Positions 1-8,100 of a stretch of DNA of 64,000 bases are shown in pieces; position 1 is the first letter of the stretch; each line of letters opens with the position of its first letter. The DNA comes from Alloprevotella sp. (lineage in GTDB: Bacteria > Bacteroidota > Bacteroidia > Bacteroidales > Bacteroidaceae), in NCBI GenBank assembly GCA_017477205.1, contig JAFUXE010000013.1, positions 1 to 64,000 on the forward strand, read 5' to 3'. A model generated the notes under the pieces. The model had not been told where the DNA came from. It saw nothing but the letters and a program-made list of their open reading frames with translations, and did not search any database. A program made the translations under genes and the position numbers.

Positions 1-1
1 G

Positions 2-121
2 CACAGGTCCATTGACAACTTTGCCGTCAACCTCTTCGCCGCGCTCATCGCATACAATCTCATGCCCAAAAAGCCGCAGATGAACATTGAGATTATTGAC
101 AAAAGCAGGATTATTGCCTAA
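2..121 (+). CDS. 3' end of a DDE transposase (partial, cut by the window edge)
   Basis: An open frame enters from the left edge and ends at TAA (119-121), giving about 39 residues. The pattern R-S-I-D-N-F-x-V-N-L-F-A-A-L-I-A-Y followed by K-K-P resembles the C-terminus of DDE transposases of the IS982/IS4 type common in Bacteroidetes; the family assignment is from memory and is uncertain. The insertion sequence's right end should lie in the 85 bases after the stop, where the string CCGAACTCACG looks like an IS terminus. Only the tail is visible, so whether the element is intact cannot be judged. Confidence 0.5.
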   Translation, partial: HRSIDNFAVNLFAALIAYNLMPKKPQMNIEIIDKSRIIA

Positions 122-206
122 TCTTACGCCGAACTCACGTAATAATTAATTAAACATGCATTCCGCGCGGCACGGCTTTCGCCGCACCCCACGGACGTGC
201 GCTTCC

Positions 207-398
207 TTAGAAGTCCTCGCCGTCTTCTTCGGCCTCGGACCAGTTCTCGCTGCTCCAGCCGCCGCCCATTTCGCGGGTCCAGCCAGCGTCGTCGCCACCG
301 ATGGTGGGTGCGCCGTCGGCAGAGCCGATGACGAGAGCAACCTGATTCTCAAGGGATAGTTGTATTGCCTCTGTAGAAGGCTTCGTGTATGTTTTCAT
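207..398 (-). CDS. small acidic peptide, KPxTExI-type leader
   Basis: A 63-residue protein starting MKTYTKPSTEAIQLSLENQ and ending in a Gly/Trp/Glu/Asp-rich tail (GGGW, then an acidic run). Short Bacteroidales proteins with an N-terminal M-K-x-Y-x-K-P-x-x-E-x-I/L and a variable tail are common; I know no established function. It starts 24 bases after the stop of the large T9SS cargo gene on the same strand, so the two are probably cotranscribed. The conserved-head, variable-tail shape resembles natural-product precursor peptides, but no modifying enzyme is visible nearby. The frame on the opposite strand over the same bases has no recognisable protein character. Confidence 0.6.
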   Translation of the reverse strand: MKTYTKPSTEAIQLSLENQVALVIGSADGAPTIGGDDAGWTREMGGGWSSENWSEAEEDGEDF

Positions 399-422
399 TG
401 TCTTTTCAGTTTTAGATGATGA

Positions 423-3400
423 TTATTTAACGAGTACCTTCTTACCATTCAGGATGTAGAGACCCTTGGACGTATTGTTCACGCGGCGGCCCTGGAGGTC
501 GTAAGCCGTGCCGTCCTCAGTGTTGAAGAGAGACGAGCTGATACCGGTCGTGGGATCTACGAATACGAGAGCACGTACGCTTGCGGCTTCTTCCGGAGCG
601 ATGAACGCGCGGTTGGCGCCGAGCACGGTGGCATAGTCTGCATACTTGTAGAAGCCTGCAACGCCATTGGCCTTACCGAATACGAGGGAATTCTCGGCAA
701 CGGTTCCTGCGAAGTAGTGTCCGCTGAGGATGTTCTCTGCGGAGAGAGCCTCGGCATCCGTTCCCTTGATGGTGGCGATGCAGGAGGCAGTCCCTTCGTC
801 GGCAATCAGCACGACGGGCGTGCCAGCGGGAACAGTACCCTCAACGGCCGTTATGACAGCCTGCGAGCCAACGCCGTCAACGGCATCGCCGCCGCGCGTG
901 ACGGTATATGCCGTAGCACCGCTGAACTCAACGTCGAAGGGAGCATAGAAGGTTGCGTATGCGTGGTCGCCCTCAATGTTGTTGAGCTTCACGGAAACGG
1001 AAGTTGCGGGTTCAAGGGTCCACCGGGTCGTTGCATTGGAAATTGTAGTACCGATAACTGTTTCGCCATTCAATCCATAGAAGGCAGAATCATAATAACC
1101 TCCAGATGTGGCTTGTGCATAGGGAATATTGATAGCTGTGACACCAGGACCAGAAAGAACCCAGTTGACATATTTGTCATTGGAATTTGTTGTTACAACA
1201 GGTCCATAGCTATCATAAAAAACCCAACCCAAGTATGCGTTATTGGAAATCAAACGCTGATGCCCATTTGCATCTGTCACGACCTGAATCACCGTTGCAA
1301 CATCATAGGAAGCGTCATCTATACTCTTATCAACAGTAATAGCACCTGTATCATACATTCCTGCGAATTTTGTTGCGCGAAGGTACTTATTATTGCTAAC
1401 ATTCTTTATTCGATAGAATCCATCTGTGGGATAGAGAATACCATCATTCTTTGCAGCTGTAATAGCTTCATACTCGGACAATGTGAAAACTTGATTGTTC
1501 AGCTGAGTCATGTAAGTCTGTACGATTGATGTTGCTGCGGTTTGTGAAAGGCCGAAGGGCTTGCCGATTGTGGAAGAGGGGTTCATTTCGCTATCCATGA
1601 GGAAAGGAATAACTTCTGCTTCAACAAGTTCATAGTAATTGTCAATGGCAGCCGTTACGCGGAACGTGGAACCGTCATCCGTGGCGCCATTAGTATTGTT
1701 CCAGAAGCCCAGATAACCTGACGCGCCGCCATTCTGATTCACATAATTCGTGGCCGACCCCGTCTCCTTCAGGATGAAACCATTGCTTCTCTCTAGAATG
1801 GTCCAGGAGTATGTACCTTCACGCATTACGACGTTGATGCTGTCTTTAGTGAGGGTATATCCGGCACCGGCAGCCTTGTTAAGAACAGTGATTCCCGTGT
1901 AAGGATTGCCCATAAAGGCCCATCTGTATTCAGGTTGTTCTTTCTCGGCGTAAGATGCGCTTGATGCAGGATAATACGGCTCTGTGCTACCCATAAAGAC
2001 ATGGCTATTGGAACGTATTGTCATGTTGTACCACGTAGCCTCATCGAAACTGTTAGAAACGGTGAACGGGAGGTTATAAGTTACGGTAGCGCTATATACA
2101 CTGGAGCCATCTGCAACCACAGAGATAGGTGTACCATTATAATTGCAGAATGCTCTTTGTAAATTGCTGGGAACTCCATTTATTGTCGTACCAACCAAGA
2201 CTTGCGCTTCATCGCGAATAACTTCACCTTCTGCGTCAGAGACAACATAAGTAACTTTAACTTCGCCCACGTATTTTACAGTAGCGTAGAATTCTGTGGG
2301 TATGATTTGGTTGTTGCCACCTGACAACACAAATGTTGCACTTGATGATATCAATCCAGTCTCTTCTACGGTGCTTTCTGCACTAGTCGTAAATGTGACA
2401 TTCTTCCCACTAGGCGTAGTTAGTGTGATGGTGCCACTTTTTGTTTTTCCTACGACTTTCCATCCAGTGATAATATATCCTTCAGGAACGGAGAAAACCC
2501 ATGTTGAAGAACCTGACTGTCCCACAGCAAAATTGTTGGTAGAGGAATCAAAATTATTGGTTTTACCTGATACCTGTAAGGTCAGGACGGGATGCGTTTC
2601 CTGGGAAACCCATTTGTAGCTCCATGCAGAAGTCTGGCTGCCTGTAATACTTGTGCTGCTAAAAGGACTTCCTGCATTGTTTTCTTGGTTGTCCTTATTG
2701 TTATTCCAACGATAATATACGCCAGTTTGGTAGCCAATATTAATGTTTTTAGGAGCGGTTGCGTCAACATAGTATGCGTTGAGGACGGCATCATTGCCGT
2801 CAACCGTTACGCTATACTCGCCATTTGCATAGTAGTTGTCAAAGGCGTCTGGAGCAGTAACTGTAGTGCCGTCGGTAACAAAGTAGGATTCTGTTCTGAT
2901 AATTGATTCATCTATATCTCTCAGGTTAACAGTGACGATATAGAAAGGCCCGAAAACAGCGTAGGTAGTCCAGGCCCCAAGCCCCGTGTTGTATTTAACA
3001 GCGTTCGCATTGTAGTGATTTGACGCATTAGTTGGGTCTTCAAAACTGATACTTTGTTCGCCTGTGACAGCCTTGGTGGCATCATTCGGGTCGCGGTTTA
3101 CTAATTTGAACTCTGAGCCGCCTGTCCCAAAACTAGTTGAGCTGGTTGAAGTGTTTACGTACAAGCCATCGCTTGAACGTTTTACTTTGTAGTTGTCGCC
3201 ACTAGCCTCAAGGAAGAACAAATAGTCTTCGCTGAGCGTCGTGGTGTTGTGGGTGGATGTGAATCCGCACCAATGGTCGCAACGCGGGGCAGTGCTGCTT
3301 GCTGTGTTACTTGAGGCCACGAATGCGAAACGTCCGCTTGTTCCTGCAAGAGCCTTGAACTGGGCCAAAGTGAGCGGGTCACCATAGCCAGTTACTAAAG

Positions 3401-3473
3401 AGGCTGTAACCTGCGCCTGCGCCCCCACCACACATAATAGCAGGAGCGTGAGAAGTGTTGTAATCTTTCTCAT
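423..3473 (-). CDS. large secreted protein with C-terminal T9SS-type sorting domain
   Basis: A 1016-residue exported protein. The ATG at 3473 is chosen because it opens a signal peptide (MRKITTLLTLLLLCVVGAQA); the frame is open upstream but that part is not protein-like. The body is beta-rich, Thr/Ser/Asn/Tyr-rich, with repeated lectin-like segments I cannot name. The C-terminus (about 975-1016) has the Prevotella-type sorting signature Y-D-L-Q-G-R-R-V, then G-L-Y-I-x-N-G-K-K-V-L-V-K, which marks T9SS cargo to be moved by SprA and cleaved by PorU, both encoded nearby. Base composition is mosaic: the end coding the C-terminus (423-1000) is GC-rich like the neighbours, while the middle (about 1020-3400) is clearly more AT-rich. 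Surface anchoring is inferred; the ligand is unknown. Confidence 0.75.
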   Translation of the reverse strand: MRKITTLLTLLLLCVVGAQAQVTASLVTGYGDPLTLAQFKALAGTSGRFAFVASSNTASSTAPRCDHWCGFTSTHNTTTLSEDYLFFLEASGDNYKVKRSSDGLYVNTSTSSTSFGTGGSEFKLVNRDPNDATKAVTGEQSISFEDPTNASNHYNANAVKYNTGLGAWTTYAVFGPFYIVTVNLRDIDESIIRTESYFVTDGTTVTAPDAFDNYYANGEYSVTVDGNDAVLNAYYVDATAPKNINIGYQTGVYYRWNNNKDNQENNAGSPFSSTSITGSQTSAWSYKWVSQETHPVLTLQVSGKTNNFDSSTNNFAVGQSGSSTWVFSVPEGYIITGWKVVGKTKSGTITLTTPSGKNVTFTTSAESTVEETGLISSSATFVLSGGNNQIIPTEFYATVKYVGEVKVTYVVSDAEGEVIRDEAQVLVGTTINGVPSNLQRAFCNYNGTPISVVADGSSVYSATVTYNLPFTVSNSFDEATWYNMTIRSNSHVFMGSTEPYYPASSASYAEKEQPEYRWAFMGNPYTGITVLNKAAGAGYTLTKDSINVVMREGTYSWTILERSNGFILKETGSATNYVNQNGGASGYLGFWNNTNGATDDGSTFRVTAAIDNYYELVEAEVIPFLMDSEMNPSSTIGKPFGLSQTAATSIVQTYMTQLNNQVFTLSEYEAITAAKNDGILYPTDGFYRIKNVSNNKYLRATKFAGMYDTGAITVDKSIDDASYDVATVIQVVTDANGHQRLISNNAYLGWVFYDSYGPVVTTNSNDKYVNWVLSGPGVTAINIPYAQATSGGYYDSAFYGLNGETVIGTTISNATTRWTLEPATSVSVKLNNIEGDHAYATFYAPFDVEFSGATAYTVTRGGDAVDGVGSQAVITAVEGTVPAGTPVVLIADEGTASCIATIKGTDAEALSAENILSGHYFAGTVAENSLVFGKANGVAGFYKYADYATVLGANRAFIAPEEAASVRALVFVDPTTGISSSLFNTEDGTAYDLQGRRVNNTSKGLYILNGKKVLVK

Positions 3474-3659
3474 GTTAAATTGTTTGTTAGAAATGTTTAT
3501 TATAATTAGTGTGTGCATGTGCGCGCGTAAGGGCGTAGGAATGCGGGGCGAATGTAGAAAGAAGAAGCCGAAAATTACCCCCCCGTTGTTAAAGAAAGTT
3601 AAACGAGACAATTTTCCCGCTTTTCACCCATAAATTGTGCCAAAATACGGCGGGAAAAA

Positions 3660-4015
3660 CCTCTCTTGCGGCGTTATTCCGAAGACCCCGAGCTGGGGTC
3701 TGAGAGCTTAGGCCGGGGTAAAGCGAGCGTATGCGAGCGACATCCCGGTTGCGCCGCGTCCGCCGCAACCGAATCCCGCAGGGATTCCAGAATCATCGGA
3801 CATAGCTGGGCAGATTCTGGTATGCCTGTGGCATACACCTTCTTGCCGACATGCAACATAACAGGGGTGCTGCCCCTGCCTAAATTCGATTTCCCCTGCG
3901 GGGAATCTGACAAGAGTCCCCGCAATCCCCCAGAAGGAGGACTTTCCCCTGCGGGGCGTCTGCGGAGCAGTCGCATTACGGACGTGCGACAAAAACATTT
4001 CGCGTACCTAAAGGC
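3660..4015. repeat. palindrome-rich intergenic mosaic
   Basis: A gene-free run of at least five closely spaced short inverted repeats: AGACCCC/GGGGTCT (3683-3701), GAATCCC/GGGATTC (3771-3787), GTATGCC/GGCATAC (3820-3836), CAGGGG/CCCCTG (3862-3878) and TTCCCC/GGGGAA (3891-3905), then another CCCCTGCGGGG near 3956. Both strands carry open frames of about 100 residues here, but neither has a plausible start context or protein character. It looks like a dispersed non-coding repeat rather than a gene. The 186 bases between it and the cargo gene hold only that gene's leader. Confidence 0.55.
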
Positions 4016-4038
4016 ACGCATCCCCATTAACGTACATA

Positions 4039-4089
4039 AAACCAGCCGTTGAAACGGCTGGCTACCATTGTCAGATGCCTACGGCATCA
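4039..4089. repeat. short repeat with CCGTTGAAACGG palindrome, copy 1
   Basis: The bases from 4041 contain AGCCGTTGAAACGGCT, a near-perfect palindrome, followed by GGCTACC, TGTCAGATGCC and GGCATCA. The same ordered blocks recur at 54621-54670 with about three quarters of positions matching, so this is a dispersed repeat. No function is known to me. Confidence 0.5.
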
Positions 4090-4161
4090 AGCATCGCGTG
4101 ACATATCTGATTTACAGGTTCATGAAATGATTTTACAGGCGTCCACAGTGGCGCCAGCAGA

Positions 4162-4293
4162 AGGTGTGCGCACACCTCCATTTGAGGTAAGCGCAAAGCT
4201 CATGTTGAGGTAAGCGCACACCTTGAGTCAAGGTAAGCGCAAAGCTCAAAGTGAGGTGTGCGCACACCTCGGAAAGGGGTGTCCGTATAGCTC
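4162..4293. repeat. six-unit 23-bp-period array of GCGC-centred 17-mers, copy 1
   Basis: Six 17-bp units separated by exactly 6 bp: 4162-4178 (AGGTGTGCGCACACCTC, a perfect 16-bp palindrome plus C), 4185-4201 (AGGTAAGCGCAAAGCTC), 4208-4224 (AGGTAAGCGCACACCTT), 4231-4247 (same as unit 2), 4254-4270 (same as unit 1) and 4277-4293 (GGGTGTCCGTATAGCTC). The spacers (catttg, atgttg, gagtca, aaagtg, ggaaag) mostly differ. The order palindrome / half / mixed / half / palindrome / decayed is repeated at 25021-25152. The 23-bp period is not a multiple of three, so this is not coding. Confidence 0.9.
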
Positions 4294-4371
4294 AGAAGTG
4301 TGTGACGCGAGACCTTTCCGCATTCCTTTTCGACGAGATGCCTTGCTTTTCCGGCAAGATGCCTTGAAAAT

Positions 4372-4481
4372 TGATTTAGATGCTGTGATAAAATGATTTA
4401 GATGCTGTGATGAATTGATTTAGATGCCGTGATGAATTGATTTAGATGCTGTGATAAATCGATTTTGATGCGGTGATTGTG
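4372..4481 (+). repeat. five-unit 22-bp tandem array, copy 1
   Basis: Five direct repeats of exactly 22 bp at 4372, 4394, 4416, 4438 and 4460, each close to TGATTTAGATGCTGTGATGA plus two bases; the last unit is the most diverged. The array ends 58 bases before the ruvA start. A reverse-orientation array of the same family with the same unit length and number lies at 51973-52082. Frames crossing it give ITASKSIHH-like repeats, which are artefacts. Confidence 0.85.
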
Positions 4482-4539
4482 GAGAAGAAAAAAGGGAACG
4501 ACACAATAAACGCGGCGGAATGCCGTTATATATATCGTT

Positions 4540-5136
4540 ATGATTGAATACATCCGTGGGGAACTGGCAGAGCTGACGCCGACCGAGGCCACGATAGAGG
4601 CTGCGGGCGTGGGCTACCTGCTGGGCATTTCCCTGAACACATATTCGGCCCTTCAGGGCAAGCGCGAGGCGAAGCTCTTCGCCTACGAAAGCATTCGCGA
4701 GGATGCCTATCAGCTCTTCGGCTTCGCCACGAAGCAGGAGCGCGAACTCTTTACGCTGCTCGTCGGCATCAGCGGCGTGGGCGGCCAGACGGCACGCACC
4801 ATCCTCTCGGCCTTCACGCCGACGGAGCTGGTGGGAGCCATTCAGGGCGAGGACGTACGCGCCCTGAAGGCCGTAAAGGGCATCGGCCCGAAGGCGGCGC
4901 AGCGCATCATCGTGGAGCTGAAGGACAAGGTGCTGTCGCTGGTGGGTGAAGTGCCGGCCGGTGGCGGCGCGACGGCTGCGGCACCTGTGAGCGCGGCGCA
5001 GGGCGAGGCCACGGGAGCTCTGACGACGCTGGGCTTCCCGCCCGCCATTGTCCACAAGACGGTGACGGCCATCCTGAAGGATGATCCCACGCTGAGCGTG
5101 GAGCAGGTCATCAAGAAGGCGCTGAAGATGCTGTAG
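4540..5136 (+). CDS. ruvA: Holliday junction branch migration protein RuvA
   Basis: A 198-residue protein of normal RuvA length. RuvA tetramers bind Holliday junctions and load the RuvB motor during recombinational repair. The N-terminal OB-fold begins MIEYIRGELAELTPTEATIE; the central helix-hairpin-helix segments are visible as L-V-G-I-S-G-V-G (about 70-77) and V-K-G-I-G-P-K-A-A-Q-R (about 110-120); the C-terminal domain III that contacts RuvB ends in a helix with E-Q-V-I-K-K-A-L-K-M-L. A Gly/Ala-rich linker sits at about 150-163. It lies 33 bases before sprA in the same direction, a pairing seen in other Bacteroidetes. Confidence 0.95.
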   Translation: MIEYIRGELAELTPTEATIEAAGVGYLLGISLNTYSALQGKREAKLFAYESIREDAYQLFGFATKQERELFTLLVGISGVGGQTARTILSAFTPTELVGAIQGEDVRALKAVKGIGPKAAQRIIVELKDKVLSLVGEVPAGGGATAAAPVSAAQGEATGALTTLGFPPAIVHKTVTAILKDDPTLSVEQVIKKALKML

Positions 5137-5169
5137 GGAAATGAAAAATGAGAAATTAAAAGTTAGAAG

Positions 5170-8100
5170 TTGAGAATACGTCCGACATATTGGCTGCTCG
5201 CGGCTGCCGTGCTCTGCATGGCGGCGGGTGCGACGCGTGCCTCTGCGGGCGACAACTTTTATTATACGCGCGCGGGTGTGGCGGACGTTGACTCCACGCG
5301 CTTCCCCGTGCGCCCCACGACGCCGCAGACGCAGGACGACAAGCGCCACTCCGCAGACCTCCGCGACCCAGAGAACCTGAAGACGGGCATCTTCTACGAC
5401 GAGAAGACGGGCAGCTACCGCTTCGGCACGAAGCTGGGCGACAACTTCCTGGAGAGCCCCTTCTACATGAGCGATGCCGAATACCAGCGCTGGGCGATGG
5501 AGCGCGGCATGCGCCAGTACTACAAGAAGAAGAACGCCGATGCCTACAAGGAGGCCGGCAAGGACAAGTTCGACTTCACGGACATGCACTTCGACCTCGG
5601 CCCGGCGAGCAAGATTTTCGGCCCCGGCGGCGTGCGCATCAAGACGCAGGGCTCGGCGGAGCTGAAGGTGGGGGCGAACATGCGCTTCGTGGACAACCCC
5701 TCGCTCTCGGAACGCAACCGCCGCGTCTTCGGCTTCGACTTTGACGAAAAGGTGAACCTCAGCGTCAGCGGAAAGGTGGGCGACAAGATGGGCATGGACT
5801 TCGCCTACAACTCCGATGCCGTCTTCACCTTCGACACGCAGAAGCTCAAGCTGCGCTACGAGGGCAAGGAGGACGAAATCGTGAAGCTCATCGAGGCCGG
5901 AACGGTGTCCATGCCGACGTCGAACTCCCTCATCCGGGGTTCGCAGTCGCTCTTCGGCTTCCACACGGACTTGCAGTTCGGCAAGCTGAAGCTCTCCACC
6001 ATCCTGGCGCAGAAGAAGTCCTCGACCTCCAGCGTCAGCAGCAGCGGCGGCGTGCAGCTCTCCTCCTACGAGTTCTCCGCCGATGCCTACGACGAGAACC
6101 GCCACTTCTTCCTGGCACAGTTCTTCCGCGACAACTACGACGCCAACATGGCGCAGCTGCCCAACATCCTCTCCGGCATCACCATCAACCGCATCGAGGT
6201 CTGGGCCACGAACAAGACGGGGCAGACCACGAACACGCGAAACATCGTGGCCTTCACGGACTTGGGTGAATTTGACCACATCTCCAGCTCCATGTGGGGG
6301 ACGACGGGGCCGAAGAATCCCGCGAACAACTCCAACTCGCTGTATCAGACCGTCGTGGGACTGGCCGGCGCGCGCGACATCTCCACCACGACGCCCACCC
6401 TGGACGGTGCGGGCCTCACGGGCGGCACGGACTACGAGAAGCTGGAGTCCGCGCGCCTGCTGAGCACCTCCGAATACCGCCTGAACAGCTCCCTGGGCTA
6501 CATATCCCTGAAGACGGCTCTCCAGACGGACCAGGTGCTGGCCGTGGCCTTTGAATATACCTATCGCGGCCAGACCTATCAGGTCGGCGAGTTCTCCACC
6601 GACCAGAAGGACAACGCCAGCGCGCTCTACGTGAAGGCGCTGAAGAACACGGCCAATACGCCCTCGCAGGGAAACTGGGACCTGATGATGAAAAACGTCT
6701 ATAGCCTCGGTGCCTCAAGCGTGAAGCAGGAGAAGTTCCGCCTGGACGTCAAGATCCTCTCCGACACGAGCGGCGTTTACCTGACCTATCTCCCCGAGCC
6801 CGGCCTGAAGGACAAGAAGCTCATCCAGCTGCTCGGCCTCGACCGCCTGGACAACAACAACAAGCACAACCCGAACGCCTACTTCGACTTCGTGCCCGGC
6901 TACACCATCGACCAGCAGGACGGCCGCGTGTACTTCACGAGCGTGGAGCCTTTCGGCAGCTACATGCGCCGCGTGATTGGCAACGACGAAATTGCCGACC
7001 GCTACGTGTTCCAGGAACTCTATGACAGCACGCGCACCGTGGCCCGCCAGATTGCCGAGAAGAACAAGTACGTCATCAGCGGACAGTACAAGGCCTCGCG
7101 CGAGGACGAGATTTCCCTCGGTGCCGTCAACGTGCCGAAGGGTTCCGTCGTCGTCACGGCAGGCGGCGTCACGCTGACCGAGGGCTCCGACTACACCGTG
7201 GACTACAGCAGCGGCATCGTGCGCATCCTGAACAAGAGCCTCCTTGACGCGGGCACGAACATCAACGTCTCCCTGGAAAGCAACACGGAATACGGCATGC
7301 AGCGCAAGACGCTCGTCGGACTGAACTGGGAGTACGACTTTTCGCGGAATTTCCTCATCGGCGGTACGTTCCTCCACCTCGGCGAAAAGCCCCTGACGAC
7401 GAAGGTCGCCATGGGCAGCGAGGCCCTGAACAACACCATCTGGGGCCTGAACCTCGCCTACAAGAAGGACAGCCAGTGGCTCACGGACATGCTGGACAAG
7501 CTGCCGCTGATACGCGCCACGGAGCCTTCGAGCATCAACTTCACGGCGGAGTTCGCCCAGCTCATAGCAGGCAAGAACAAAGGTACGCAGGGCAACGCCT
7601 CCTACCTCGACGACTTCGAGACGGCAAGCTCCGACTACGACATCTCGAACCCGAAGGAATGGACGCTGGCAAGCGTGCCCTCCATGTTCGAGGAGTCGAA
7701 GTACTCCGGCGACCCGCGCTACGGCTACAACCGCGCGCTGCTCGCCTGGTACTACATCGACCCGCTCTTCACGCGCCGCAATTCCTCGCTGACGCCCGGC
7801 CACATCAAGGGCGACCTCGCCCAGCTCTCCGACGACGACGTGCGCGAGGTCTATAAGCTGGAGCTCTTCCCCAACCGCCAGATCAACTATCGCGAGAGCT
7901 CGACCATGAACGTCCTGAACCTCGCCTACTACCCCAACGAGCGCGGCCCCTACAACCTCGACCCGAACCTCGACCAGGACGGTCGCCTCAACCAGCCCGC
8001 CAAGCGCTGGGGCGGCATGATGCGAAAGCTGGACGGTGCCCTGACGGACTTCGAGGCCAACAACATAGAGTACGTGGAATTCTGGATGATGGACCCCTTT

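Noticed and set aside
3674..4027. A 117-residue protein on the minus strand
   Set aside because: Covers the palindrome mosaic; both strands are equally open and there is no start signal.
4162..4293. CRISPR array
   Set aside because: Spacers are only 6 bp, repeats are of alternating types, and no cas genes are present.
4420..6279. A 619-residue minus-strand frame overlapping ruvA and sprA
   Set aside because: It is antisense to two certain genes in GC-rich DNA where third-position bias opens the opposite strand; its Val/Arg/Glu/His-rich sequence is typical of such shadows and it runs through the 22-bp repeats.
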